This document shows, piece by piece, positions 37,346 through 50,109 of a stretch of DNA of 64,000 nucleotides. Made by a program: the position numbers and the translations under genes. Position 1 is the first letter of the stretch. Each line of letters starts with the position of its first letter. The stretch spans positions 318,018,206 to 318,082,205 of the forward strand of contig OY728119.1 in NCBI GenBank assembly GCA_963277665.1, written 5' to 3'. The DNA is from Viscum album. Taxonomy: Eukaryota > Streptophyta > Magnoliopsida > Santalales > Viscaceae. The notes beneath the pieces are model-generated. The model was given only the letters and a program-made list of their open reading frames with translations, was not told where the DNA came from and searched no databases.

Positions 37346-37868
37346 ACACTATGATGGTCTTGGTAATGAGCCTTGGAAAATATGGATTTGATTTTATATG
37401 ATTATGTGTTTTCCAAAATTACATGATTTATGCCAATTCTATTTTCTCATGGCTCATGTCCCTTTATTATTTATACCTTATGCACGACCAATATTTATTT
37501 CATGAGTCAATGTTTTGATATATGTTATATGTATTATGATTTTCAAAAGTTATTTTAATAATTTTATATTATTAAGTTCATTTTTTTTATGATATATTCC
37601 TTATTTACCCTTACTGAGCATGTGAGATCACCCTTTTCATATGTTTTCTTTTCCCTAGAATATAAAAAAATGTTTTAGGTAGGAAAACTAAAGGGTATGA
37701 TGTTTATGAGAGATTATTAATATCTTTCAACTAATTATAAGAACTTGTTACATGATTCCAAATGTACTAAAATAATATGGTATTTGGGGGTTTATTTGTG
37801 TAATGTATGAAGTATTCTGAAAAAGTAATGTAATATTCATATACGTATATCTTGGGTCATTAATGTTT

Positions 37869-37879
37869 ATATCAGAGAA
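37869..37879 (+). other. Primer binding site of the nested element (tRNA-iMet type)
   Basis: 'TATATCAGAG' within 'TTTATATCAGAGAAAA' matches 'TGGTATCAGAG' at the TATCAGAG core, a few bases after the inferred LTR end. Together with the PPT it shows this is a genuine LTR element rather than a segmental duplication. Confidence 0.75.
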
Positions 37880-39660
37880 AAGGTTTAGTCAACATTTGGA
37901 AACTAGGATTCTAAAACTTTAGTGAAATCCCTAGCGATATTTATAAGGATATTTCCAAGGATGTACTAAGGATAAGTTTAATTATAGTTTACAATCCCAA
38001 AATTTTGGTAATGATCATGCATAACCTAGTACTAAACCTAATATATCACAGATTGAAATATTATAAGTAATTTATCTTAACCTTTTTTTTCTCATATATG
38101 ATAATTATTTAGCACACTTTTATTTATGTTCTTATTAAATTGCTGAAACTAGGTAGAACATAGTTAACATTGAATGTTTCAGATTTTTAAAGCATGGGAA
38201 TTATGTGTCCTAAGTATAAATCTCATGAAGAGAATCTGGAAGGTGGTATGAGTATTTGTTATACAATAGAGGATAAAGATAATAAAAATGACATGTGAAA
38301 GGTATGGGATGATATAACCATATTTTTTACCTTAAACATAAGAATCATGATTAAATTAAGGTTGAGGAACCTTAATACATGATTCACATTTTATATTATT
38401 GGAATGAATAAAGTAGTGAAGCTTGAGTAATGGGTTCAGAATAAAGTTGGATGATTGAAGTGTATATGTTTTGGAGTTCAAGGATTATGTATAAGTATTT
38501 TTAGTAAGAGTTTTTTCAGTAATGATTGAAAATAACACGTTGAACGGTAATGAAGTTATAGAAAAGTAATTTAAGTGAATGGTAATATTTTGATTAAGGG
38601 AAGGTAACCCTAAATGTGTTCAAGATGTAGAGAAAATTGTGTTTATCTTGGATAAAGATATTTTGGATATAATTAATTAGATGATACAAATTAAGGATTT
38701 ATTGACATATGGGTTATGATATCAAGGATTAAGATTAATGGTTTTTGGACTTATGGAATATATCCAATAAAATTTGTAATAAGGAAACATGCATGTTTTC
38801 AATAATGATTTTTTTTGTAATTATGGTTATTATCATGTTTTAAGAGAGTACATGATGATGGCATTAATATGTTTAGAATGTGACAAAAAAGAGATACTTT
38901 ATGATATATGGGGGATAAATATTAAACTTATTTAATTAAACTCTTTCTAAATATTGGTATTTTTATATTTTATAAGGATTACAAAGTTATCCATTTATGG
39001 AATGTTTAAGTTAAAATTCTGATGAATTTTGTGATATTAAATTATTAACTCACCATAGGTGGATTTTTTCATGTTTGATAATTTGTGATAACCTTTTTGT
39101 TATAAATATTGATGAAATTACTTATCAATCCATGTATGGATCTCATGATCTATTAATATTTCAAGAATTATAAATTCATCTTCATTTATTTTAATAAGAG
39201 ATGAAGTGGAAATTCATCAAGTCATGAAAAATTGTTAGATTGGGCTAAAATCAAGTAAGTATGTCTTATCATCAGAATTATTCAACATTAAAAAATGATC
39301 ATGATGTAAAATGGTTGTACTATTATCATCATTTTGATGATATCAATGACTCCTTTCACACTTCTTTAGTATATGGTTTTATGATTGTGAACTTTCTTTA
39401 GATCACCCACTTTCTTTTGATAAGTTATCTTTATCAATCTGTATAATTATTTATGCCTTTCCTTTTTGCCAAAAGTTTCACCTATGTTATCCTATGTAGA
39501 AAACTAATTATGAGTAACATTGGGAAACTGTTATTATTATAACATTCCTTTAAAAAAAAACATTTATTTTGCATTTTTAAGATGTGGGTTTCTATGAAAG
39601 AAACAATCAAGTATTAATCCTTTTATAACCTAGACAAATTTTGAGGGTAAAATTCATTTA
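37880..39660 (+). other. Non-coding interior of the nested element
   Basis: About 1.8 kb with stops in all frames and no gag, protease, RT or integrase motif. It is AT-rich, with purine-rich patches on plus such as 'AAGGGAAGGTAACCC' near 38596. It must carry any packaging signal; I cannot locate one. Confidence 0.7.
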
Positions 39661-39673
39661 AAGTGGGGTAGAA
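39661..39673 (+). other. Polypurine tract of the nested element
   Basis: 'AAGTGGGGTAGAA' directly before the 3' LTR start at 39674; purine-rich apart from two T residues. Confidence 0.65.
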
Positions 39674-42600
39674 TATAAAACCATTAAATTTTTAGGAAAT
39701 ATATTTTTTTCTTTAGTTTCTTGCATTTCATGAAAAACCATGTTAATCTTTCATTTCACGCAACACTAGTTTAACTTACATTGACACAACACTAACTTTC
39801 TATTAAAAATCATTTTATTATTATTTAAATAAGATAATAAACAAGATATTAAATAGGGGATATGAATAGTATTTTTTAACTTATAAAATATATGGTTTAT
39901 AAGATGAATTAAATAGTTTCCAAATAATTAGAAACAAAAATATATACCTATTAAATATCAAAGAAATATTTTTATTTTTATGCTCATAAAGTTATTTTAT
40001 CTTAATAAATTAAATAAATTACAATAATTAAATTATTATAATTAATATATATGTTATATAATCAAAAAAATAGTTTTGATATTTATTCATTATATTTTAT
40101 AGGCATATGATAAGAACCAACAAAAATTTATGGATAAAACTTTATTTCAAGAAGGTCATTTGACCACCTTCTAATGGAGAACCCACTTTAAATCCAATTT
40201 TTGATAGTTATATATATTACATTGAACAAAATAAACTTTTTATTATAAATAAGGATATAAAAAATTAATTTTGATTAATTTTTTGGTATTTTTATGATAA
40301 GTTTCAAGTTTTGATGAATAGTAAAAATAAACTAAATTTTAATTAAAAACAACCTTTTCCATAAAAAATATTTATATGGATAAATTATATAATTTGATGG
40401 TTTTAAAGTATAAATAGATTATATTTTTATAATTTAATATAATTTAGCTAATATTCCATAATTTTATATTAAATTTATATGTAAAAACATTTCTATATAT
40501 TGCATGTTTTAACTTTTAAAACATGTTTCCTCATTCCAACAACGAGATTAATTTTAAATTAAATAAATAAAATCTCTTGTTTTTAATTTTGAAAAATGAT
40601 TTCCATATTTGGAATCAATGGGTCAAAACTATGTAAATATCTTTATTTTACTTTTGTGCATTATGAATAGTAGCTTCATTAATTTTTATTAATATGGTAA
40701 AAAGGTAAATCAAGTAATTATGGGTAAAAATAATATTATAAAATTAACCTAACAATTATCCAATTATAATAGGATGAGTGGGTTTTTACCTAAATCATCA
40801 TTTGGTAGAAATGGTATCTTTTGGAAGCCACTTTGATGATATTTATACATTTAATATATTTTATTTAAAAAAAGTCAAAGACGTCTTACTCAAATTTTAA
40901 TAACTATATTATGTTTAATATAATGCTATATAGAAGATAAATTAGAATACAATTACTCTTCTGAAATATAAAATGTTTTTATTTATCATGTTAATTTATT
41001 TGTAATTTTTATAAAATAAATAATTACCTTAAATAATTATACAATGATGATAAATAAATTATTTAATTGATAGAAAATCAATAAAATAATTTCAATTAAA
41101 ATGATAATAACCATTAAAAGACAAAAAAACATGGCCAAATCTTATTGATCAAGTATATATCGACCACAATCATCTAAGGGTCAAATTATTGACCATTTTG
41201 AGACACATGTAAATGATTATGAAACTTATAATATTTTATCTAAAGTAATGTTAAAGTTGTCACATTAATGTTTTAATAATTATAACATTTTCAATGTAGT
41301 ATTTTACAGAAGATATATTTAACTATAAGTATTTTTTTGAAATATAGAGAATTTATATTCATAATAGTATTTTATTTTTAAATTATATTCAACAAATAAG
41401 TATACTAAATAATTACACAAAACTGATGTAGTAATTATTTTATTAACGGAAATATGAAATAGATGTTATTAAAAATATTAAAGTTAATATAATTTGTGAT
41501 AATTAATAAACAAAAAGAATTATTTTATATGAATTAAATACTTAGTAATATAATAAAATATTTTGTCCTATATTAACTTGTTATATTAATATTTTCAAAA
41601 ATTAATTAATTCAATTGTGTGAAAATTGACACTATAGATTATTTATCAAAACAATGTTTTATTAAATTATTTAAAAAACATATTTTTTTCAAAAATACCA
41701 AATAATTATTATATGATATAAAATATTTTAAAATTTTCTTGTATAGTTTAATTGAAATCATATAATTAAAAATTAAACTCCTTTTAATATTGGAAAATTT
41801 GTTACCTTAGTTAAAATTAAAAAAGAACAACTAAGAATTAATTAAAATGATAAGGCTTAAATTGACATAAACATTTGTCTAAAATTTATTGGTCGATAAA
41901 ATTAAAAAATTATCACATCTCATATTTTAAAAGATGACATTTTGGAGGTTTTTATGTGGTTTTATTTTATTATAAATTAATATTTTTGGATATTACAAAA
42001 GTTTCTCTCACCTCAATTTTAAAAGGAATCCTCTTCCATCAGTTCTTCACTTCACTTTGAGCCTTCAATCTCAACCATACCCAACAAAATTACCTTATAA
42101 ACATTCTTATATTTTTTTCATTATAAATTAATCACTCCAATATCAATTAAATTTTGATACGTTATTAAAATTATGGAACAACCATATTCTACCTTTTATC
42201 CATCATATGAAAAATGAAGTCACCACTCATGCGTAAGTATAGCCAATCGTCTCCACATAGTGGTGTAATATGATTTTCACAACTTTATTTTGATGGGTAT
42301 AATGATGAAAATGATATAAATATATAGTTATTATAACATGATATTGACTATAGAATAATAAATATACCATTAACTTTCATATCATTCCACAATTAAGGGA
42401 ATGATATTGTCGCTTGTGCATACGTACGTCCTATGGTCTCCATAATGAGATGCGATTAATCCTATGTGATCTTCATTAAATATTTATTATATAAATGTAT
42501 ATAATGAATAAATATGATATATATTTCATTAGTAACATTCTGGGAATTATATAACTATATCCTAAGAAGAATAACCAGAACTTATACGACAAAACATGCC

Positions 42601-44394
42601 TGAGAAATGGAATCAGTTAATACCAGAAAGATGAGTAATAATGAAATGTTATTAGAAAATGAGTGATAAAATGATCATATTTATTATAATTAATATAAAT
42701 ATGGTTATATAATAAGTTAATCACACTATTTAAACCATTATATATGATATTCAAATATGTACCAAGGGAATTGGACCTAAGGTGAGAAATTTGTTTTGTC
42801 TCACCCTTGTTTATGTGAGACACATGCCGTATACACTACTTGTTTCTTCTAAGTGGTTAATATACCACCTATGAATATATTTCATGAGACTTATATATAG
42901 GATTATGTTATTTTCATAATTTTATTTCTTTTATGGTGCATACAATTATGTTGATTATAATTTGAATAATATTTATTTCAAAATTTCTTCAATATTTAGA
43001 ATTCTTTTGTTCTAAGTCTCCATTGAGGAATATTTATCATCTATGTACATGTTTTCTAAAAATATTTTCATAAATTTTTTTACTATTATAATATGAAAAT
43101 TTACATTAATTTTTACATTTTACTACATGGTTTTAATGGAATATTTCCTTCGTTTTCCAAATGAGGTACTTTTTCACTTTTCTATAAAAATCACGAGAAG
43201 ATTTTTTTTTAAACTTAAACAGCGTGAATTTTTTTTAATGATTTATTAAAGCCTTATTTACATGAAGATTTTCATACAATATTATAAGGTAATTTTCAAA
43301 GAAAATGTTTTATTTTAAAATTGAGAGGTACATCAAGTAAAGAAAAAAAAATTAAATCAGAAAAGATATTTTTCTTAAAGAATTTTTTTAAGAGATATCT
43401 CAACATTTTTTTTCATCTAAAATAACATTTTATGATGTTATTTATGTTTTTCTAGTGATATGATTAAATGTTTCCATTATTTGTCTTTCTATGAGTGAGT
43501 TATGTTTATGATGAAATGATATTTATAAAACCCATTTCTTTTCTTGGGTTTTATTAGGATTGAATGATGTTTATGAAATCAATTTTATTCCATGGGTTTT
43601 GATGTGATGAATGATCTATGTTATTGTGAAACAAATATATATGGTTTTCATTATGTGAAAAGGGGTACCTATATCTTCCTCAAATTAATTGGGTAAATAT
43701 TTATATATCATGAGATATATAGGACTAGAATAGGAAATGATCTCAATTGAGTAATACAGGGTTGGAACTAGAAATGATCTCAGTTAAGTATTACATGGAT
43801 AAAATGAAATGTAAACCCAATTTATTAACATAGGACTAGAACGATGAGTGAACTCAACTCAGTAAAGGAATTTTTCCATTGTGATGGTATTGGAAACAAG
43901 CCTTGGTAAATATGGAAATTATTTTCAATGTTATGTGTTTTCTACAATTCCATGTTTTATTTCAATGATATTTTATCATAGATCATGTTCCTTTATGATT
44001 TATGCCTTATAAACTGCCATGATTTATTTTTTGACTCAATATTTGAATATATGTTATATGTGGTATGATTTTGAAAAGTTATTTTCATGTTTTTACATTC
44101 TTATATTCATTTTTTGTTTGATTTTTCCCATATTTACATTTGTTGAGCATCTGAGCTCACCCTTTTTCATATGTTTTATTCTTCCTAGGATTTAAAGAGA
44201 GTTTTAATGTAGTAAAACTAAAGGGGCATATTTTTATGGAAGATTTTGAGGATAATTCCACAAATTATAAGAATGAATTCAAAATTCCCAAATGCATTAA
44301 ACTAATACGAGATTTGGGCAATTGTTTTTGTAAAGTATAATTTATTCTAAAAAATTAATGTAACGTTCATGTATTTCAAGCATGGTCAGTTATA
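39674..44394 (+). repeat. 3' LTR of the nested LARD-like element
   Basis: It starts 'TATAAAACCATTAAA', corresponding to TGTAAC in the 5' copy, directly after a PPT-like tract, and ends '...CATGGTCAGTTATA'. It keeps 'GAGCATCTGAGCTCACCC' at 44146-44163, which the 5' copy has partly lost. Differences from the 5' LTR are spread evenly, consistent with an old insertion. Confidence 0.9.
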
Positions 44395-45423
44395 TTTAGG
44401 AAGAAAATATTCATGGTAAGAGAATTATCCTCTTCTCTATTTTTCACTCAAGTACTCCTTTTTGCGAGTTTTCTAAATGTAAATTATTTTGTCATTTAAT
44501 AAACATTTGATCTTTTATCCACTACTAAGAATTTGTTTTACCAGTGGGATACCTATATTCCCTCTCATTATTCCACCCATTTCATCTATGTTTTATACTA
44601 TTATGATATCAAAATAATTTCATGAATTTTTCTATTTTTTATGAAAATTCTTATATGGTTAATTCCCAAACCAACATTTTACCTATGTGAATTAACCTAA
44701 ATGTAAATATAATATATTTATTCATGGATTTACATGTATAAAAATCACATTACCTTTTCTTAGGTGAATAATTATTTATTTTTCAATTATTTAAGCACTT
44801 ATATACTCAATGTTTTCATTTGAAACATGTTATTTATTATCTTCAAGTTATTGATGAGATGATTTATTATGATAACTGTAGAGCACATGAATTATGATAT
44901 ATGAAGGGTGTGCCCTGGTTGTACTATAATGAAGTAGGTGTAGAATCGTTCTTTAGATATTACATGTTTTATGATAACTCAATGAATAAACTTTATAATT
45001 ATGATGTATGACACCTTGGTGACAAACCTTGGTGATATTCCTATGAATGTTTCATTTTTTAGGTTGTATCCATATTTACATGTTATTATTTATGTTATTT
45101 ATATTATGATATGACTAATTATCATATGATCATGCCTTTTTGATATCCCTCTCTGTCATATGCTAATTATCTATTTTGGTTATTCCTTTGCAGGTTTTTA
45201 TGGTCACCAATTTATTTGGTGTATATCCTTAGGACATGAGGTGTAGTAAAAGTAACACAAGACAATGATATGAAGAATTAATTCACATGGAATGAATAAA
45301 TGTTTAATATTTTTTCTTGTATTACTTTCTTATTTTCAAGATACTAAACCTCATAATATCCCTTTTATTGTTAAATGTTGTACCATGTATTGGATGTTTT
45401 ATGAAATAAAAATGGTTTCATCA
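44395..45423 (+). repeat. 5' LTR of the plus Tekay, second part
   Basis: Resumes with 'TTTAGGAAGAAAATATT', matching 'TTTAGGATGAAAATATT' at about 51882, and follows the 3' LTR to 'GAAATAAAAATG' (45403; 52862). Shared blocks include 'TTATTCA.G.ATTTACATGTAT' (44720; 52199) and 'AAGTTATTGATGA.ATGATTTATTAT' (44845; 52326). Confidence 0.9.
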
Positions 45424-45426
45424 TTA

Positions 45427-45442
45427 TTGATATAAAATGATG
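45427..45442 (+). other. Degenerate primer binding site of the plus Tekay
   Basis: 'TTGATATAAAATGATG' lies three bases after the inferred LTR end; compared with 'TGGTATCAGAGC' it keeps only the TAT core and scattered positions. The call rests on position. Confidence 0.35.
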
Positions 45443-46110
45443 ATTTTTTGAAAATTAGGATTAAAAACTAGTAGTAAAAAATCTTAAGGATAAGTCTTAA
45501 TATAGGAAAACATCCTAGTATTTTGGTTAAGTATAAAGTAAGTTATTTCGAAGTAAATACATCCCTATATGGATAATAAAAGTTGATGTAGCTCTGGAAT
45601 AGAAATACTTAGTGATAAAAAACCTAGAAAAACAATATTGAGATTGAATTGATTAGGAACTGATGCATGAAAATAGGCCTTAGTACAAACTTCGTTTGAC
45701 AATCTCTGGGGATATTCTTTGGTTAATAACATGTTTTACAGCAATTATGAAGGATATAAATATAATGTAAAACTTTTATTAATATTTTATTATATCATCA
45801 TAAAATAATGAAATTATAAAATTTTAATATTATGATATACATTAGAATTTTTATAATAAAATTACCAATAGTGATAAATTTCTCACTTTATTTTCTCTTT
45901 ATAGAAAAAATTGTATGAAATTGAAGGACTCATGAAAATAGTGGATGCAATAGAAAATGTGATGATGACCTTACCAATATGGTGGGGGATGGAGTTGAAA
46001 ACAACATATTGATGATGGATCATTTAAATAAAGTCATGAAGAAAACAAATTGTGTAGAGTATCCTTCTTTACCAAGGAAGAAGTAACTAGTTGTAAAATA
46101 CTTCATGAGT

Positions 46111-46560
46111 CAAAAACCACCAATTTTTACTAAAACCTATGATCCAATAATCATAGAACAATATATCAACACTATATAAAAAATATTTTATGTACGAAAT
46201 TATGCTTATAAAGATAAGTACTTGTTGGTAGTAAATCATCTATAGAGAGAAGTTGATTAGTTGTGTACACTGATCAAGAACATAAAGGAAGGGGATGAGT
46301 TGGATTCCATGAGATGGTAAGAATTTAAAAATGTATTTTCATCTATTATTTTTATCATAACCTTTGGACCAAAATAGATAAGGAATTACTCAAGTTAAAA
46401 CAAAGATAAAATGAATTGTATGGGGATTATGAGTTGAACATGACAAGGATTTTTTATTATTCTTCATGATTTGTCAGCAATTTTTATGAGAAGATATGTT
46501 AATTATTTGTAAGACTAAGAAACCATATATGAAAGTAATTAGGAATATTAGAAATTGGAA
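46111..46560 (+). pseudogene. Tekay gag (plus element)
   Basis: Translation starts 'QKPPIFTKTYDPIIIEQYI', matching the gypsy Gag opening '(K)PPxFxGxxDPxxAExWL', then 'KIFYVRNYAYKDKYLLVVNH', 'REVD' and 'LKEF'-type text as 'SMRW*EFKNVFSSIIF' near 46305-46350. The usual Trp in 'GEAxxWW' is lost. Gag would form the particle; at least seven in-frame stops show it is dead. A CCHC knuckle could not be read, although the basic stretch near 46920-46960 fits its surroundings. Confidence 0.8.
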
Positions 46561-47029
46561 ATTATAAATTTATAGTATTATTTTACCTTATAGTTCAAAT
46601 GGATTTCAGAGTTTCCCTTTAGAAACATTTTCATAATGATAAGAATATAAATATTAGACAAAAATTTGGGAATAATATGAATGTTATGAAAGTAAAATAT
46701 ACCATGTGAAATAAATATAGGGAGATATATTTGGGGAATTGTTTAAAAGGAAGTGAAATTTTATAAAAGTGTGGATGATATAAATGTATAACCTAAACCT
46801 TCATATACATTTATATACTCAATATCTAAATTAGAATGGAAAATGGAATATGGAGAAAGCATAATATACTGTTCAATTATTCAAGTGAGAGGATCATGGT
46901 AATTTCGGTAACCAATTCCCAAGAAAAAATAATAGAGGAAAAACTCCATCAACCCTAACAAAGGCCAAGAGATAAAGTCATTATTTTTCAAATACGATGG
47001 ATGAAGTCAAGGATCCAAATGATTTTTTG

Positions 47030-47550
47030 GAAGGTTAAATCATTATACAATCAAAGCTAGCTTGTACATTTTTTATTCTAGCTCTATAAATTATTTAATT
47101 TTTTTTTATGTTTGCAAAGAATATAAACTTAATCATTGACTGTTAGTTATAGAAGTGTTTATTAAAACTCTTAGATGAGATTTTCCAAAATCATTGATAT
47201 ATTTGTATTCCATTATTAACATTGGAGATTACAATACCTCTATAAAGTTAGTAGACATTAAGATTGTTTAGTTACACATAATACTTAATTTGGATTGTTT
47301 GTCAAGGTATCAAGACAAGATCTATTATTGAAGTAATGATATTTTAGTAGTATTGATGGTAAATCCATTTATCATCATTAAAGGAGATATTTTCCTTATG
47401 AATTATTTCAAAAAACCACCTCATGTTACCTTCTATATGGAAAATAATGGGGAGTAATATATAGGAAGATAAATAATAATGATAGGGTATGTGCCCATTA
47501 TTCCAGAATACATTGATGTATTTCCAAAAGAGTTACTGGGACCTCCCCCA
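47030..47550 (+). pseudogene. Tekay protease and RT linker (plus element)
   Basis: Near 47035-47100 two frames together show 'IIQSKLACTFF' and 'FYSSSINYLI', the decayed form of '(L)FDSGATHSFI', the aspartic protease active site. The linker to RT is clear at 47503-47550: 'PEYIDVFPKELLGPPP', matching 'PxVFPxELPGLPP'. The middle is degraded. Confidence 0.65.
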
Positions 47551-48240
47551 TAAAGAGAGGCATAGTTCTCAATTGAAATCATACATATTTTGAATCCAAT
47601 ATCAAAGGCACCATATAAAATAGTATATATGGAGTTAGTGTAATTAAAGAATAAACAATATGATCATTTGGAGAACGGTTTTTGACCATATGTGTCTCCT
47701 TAGGGAGTGTAATTTTTATTAGAAAATAATAAGAATGAATTAATGTGACTGTGAATTGATTGTAGTGAATTTAATGGGATCAAATTGAAGAATAAATATC
47801 CTCTTCCAATGATTGATTATTTATTAGAATAGATTATTTGAGCTCAATTCTTTTCAAATATTGACCTTTGGTCTGGGTATCATAAATTGAGGTTGATGAA
47901 ATAAGATATCCAAAAGACTGACTTTCGAACAAGATATCAACTTTACAAGTTTTTTATGATTCCTATAGGCATGAGTAATTATCCAACTATATTTATTGAT
48001 TTGATGAAAATAATATTTAATTACTACCTTGGTAATTTAGTGGTCGTCTTTATTAATGATATTATGATTTATTAAAAAATTCATGAGGGTTATGAAGATC
48101 ATATATGGGTCATATAATTATACTAATGTAAAAATAAGTTATTCAGTAAATTAAAAAAATGTGACTTCTAGTTATAACTAGTCATATTTATGGGACACAT
48201 CCTGAACAATGAATGAATATTAGTGGACCCTGTAAAGACA
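47551..48240 (+). pseudogene. Tekay reverse transcriptase (plus element)
   Basis: Blocks in order: 'FSIEI...NPISKAPYK', 'YVSP', 'NKYPLPMIDYLLE' (47790-47830), 'FFSNIDLWSGYHKLRLMK' (47850-47903), 'DIQKTDFRTRYQLYKFFMIP' (47907-47966), 'IGMSNYPTIFIDLMKI', 'LGNLVVVFINDIMIY' (48027-48075) and 'IFMGHILNNE' near 48190. This is the best-preserved coding stretch in the window. The catalytic 'FIDDIL' is 'FINDIM', an Asp-to-Asn change, and stops occur at conserved residues, so it cannot function. Confidence 0.95.
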
Positions 48241-48880
48241 AATGCTATATAGGAGTGTCTATGTAATATGAAGGTAACTAATATTCTTAGTTTCCTTGGT
48301 CGAGCAAGATACTATATAAAGTATGTGAAAAATTTTCAAATATTTATTATCCACCAACTATGTTAAAATTAATGGGAGTTAAGTTTAGTTTGGCAATGGA
48401 GTGTGAAGAAAATTTCCAAGAACTGAATAGGATGTTGGTTAGTGTACCAGTGATAAAATTACCCTCCAATGAGGAAGGATTTCTCATTTTTAGTTATAAA
48501 TCCTTATATGTCATTGGATGAATAATCATGAAAAATGAAAAAGTGATTTCATATGAATTGTGAATGAAAAAAAAACCATGAATAGAATTATCCCACCCAT
48601 GATTTGAAGTTAGCTATAGTCATTTTTCTATAAAAAATAGATAAACTATATTAATGGGGAGGGCTGTGATATATACAAAAACCACCAATTTTTTAAGTAT
48701 ATATTCACACAAAAGGAATTGAACATGATACTAAGGAAATGGTTAGAGATTATTAAAGACGATGTTTTTTCAATTCATTATCACCCTGGGATATAGAAAA
48801 AATTCATAGATGCATTGACTAGGAATGACACTAATGTTATTAAAATGATTAATATTGAATAATATCTATTGATAAAGGAC
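48241..48880 (+). pseudogene. Tekay RNase H (plus element)
   Basis: After 'VDPVKTNAI' and 'VTNILSFLGRARYYIKYVKN' (48270-48335), which ends the RT connection, the RNase H part shows 'EGFLIFSYKSLYVIG' near 48475 and 'KGIEHDTKEMVRDY' near 48715-48760. The terminal 'SLSPW' near 48780 is the remnant of 'xIxYHPGKANVVADALS'. The catalytic Asp in 'VxSDAS' is replaced by Tyr-Lys text. Multiple stops. Confidence 0.8.
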
Positions 48881-49124
48881 CTATAATTCTGGATATGGTA
48901 AAAATAAGGAAAGGGACATAACCAATCCTACCTCAGATGATTTGTTATCCAAAATTTATAGAGAATATCATGAAATATCAAGGATATGATCCTTTGATGC
49001 ATAAGAAAATAAAGACTTTGGAAAATGGGAAGATTCATAAATTAAATATTAATAAATAAGGTGTCATTAAATTTGGAACAAGGTTATGTATCCCACTTAT
49101 TATAGAGATAAAGAAGGAGACTGT

Positions 49125-49995
49125 TGATGAATCTCATAGATCTACATTCTCTATACACCATAGAAGCACTAAAATGTATATGGACCTTCATTATCATTAT
49201 TGGTGTCATAATAAGAAAATGGAGATATCTAATTACAATGAAATATGCATGGAGTATCAATAAGTAAAGAGTGAAAAATTCATAAAGGGGTATTAAAAAC
49301 ACTACCCATACTTATATGAAAGTGGGATAACATAACAATATACTTTGTCAATATCATTAAAAAGACACCCATGGGTAGAAATTATATATGGGGAATCATT
49401 GATAGATTGAAAAAGTATGCCCATCTCATTTCTATAAGAGTTGATTTCTCACTAGATGGGATATCTCACCTATGTATTCAAGTAGTGGTGAGAATTTATT
49501 GATTACCAATGTAGATTTTCTCTAATCAAGATCCAATATTTAATTCTAACATTTAGAGTAGTGGATATGAATATGGATGTAAACCTGAGCACAACTTACC
49601 ATCCTAAAACTGATTGGAAAATTATAGGAATATTTAAACATTGGAATATATCTTATGTGACAGATCACATGATTTTCAAGGGAGTTTGGATCAACATCTT
49701 CCACTTGTCAAATTATACTATAATACCAGTTTCCACTTGCCATTCAAATGAAACATTTAAAATCACTCTATAGAAAAAGGTTTTTAACTCCAACATGGTA
49801 GGATGAATTTATAGAAGGAAAATTTTTGGAACTTGATATCATGAAGGAAACAACACAAAATTTTCAAGTGATCCAGAAAGACAATATGGATTCTGAAAGT
49901 TAATAAAAAAATTATATTGAAAAACAAAGAGGGACATAGAGTTTCAAGTTGGGGATCATGTAATCCTAAAGATATCACTATGGAACGGAGTTATA
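49125..49995 (+). pseudogene. Tekay integrase (plus element)
   Basis: The zinc-binding region reads 'HRRSTKMYMDLHYHYWCHNK' near 49158-49217 and 'NEICMEYQ', where the second Cys of 'CxxC' is Tyr. The catalytic core follows: 'IIDRLKKYAHLISIRVDFSL' near 49393-49455, 'STTYHPKTDW' at 49591-49620, then 'IFHLSNYTIIPVSTC' near 49696-49740. The C-terminal part has 'HVILKISLWNGVI' near 49957-49995. The order matches gypsy integrase. Stops and frameshifts disrupt it; the longest open piece (49561-49773) belongs to this domain. Confidence 0.9.
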
Positions 49996-50109
49996 TGATT
50001 CGTAAAGAATGGGAAAATGATTCAACTATATATTATAACTTTTTAGATTATAGAGCTCATTGTAGAAATTTATTTTTGATTAGAACCATCACTAAATCTG
50101 TCTAATGTA

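Larger units (their letters stand above)
33056..37863 (+). repeat. 5' LTR of the nested LARD-like element
   Basis: It starts 'TGTAACAAATTTATT' and ends near 'GGGTCATTAAT', just before the PBS. It aligns along its length with 39674-44394; examples are 'TTGCAT.GCATG..AAACCATGTTA' (33101; 39720), 'AAATTATTTAATTGAT' (34429; 41051), 'GTACGT' blocks near 35.7 and 35.9 kb, and 'GAGCATGTGAGATCACCC' (37615). Extremely AT-rich apart from 35.4-35.9 kb. Confidence 0.9.
33056..44394 (+). mobile_element. Nested LARD-like LTR element: 4.7-4.8 kb LTRs, 1.8 kb non-coding interior
   Basis: Two long direct repeats (33056-37863 and 39674-44394) flank a short interior with a PBS at its left end and a PPT at its right end. 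The whole lies inside the 5' LTR of the plus Tekay, which resumes at 44395. Flanks read TTTTC (33051-33055) and TTTAG (44395-44399), while the undisturbed Tekay 3' LTR has 'TTTTTAGG' at the site, which fits a decayed 5 bp duplication. No gag or pol motif occurs in any frame, so it would have depended on another element's proteins. LTRs longer than the interior and no coding capacity match the LARD (large retrotransposon derivative) class. Confidence 0.85.

Noticed and set aside
33056..44394. Simple segmental duplication of about 4.8 kb
   Set aside because: PBS and PPT sit exactly at the inner edges, TGT...A-type ends are present, and the whole interrupts another element's LTR.
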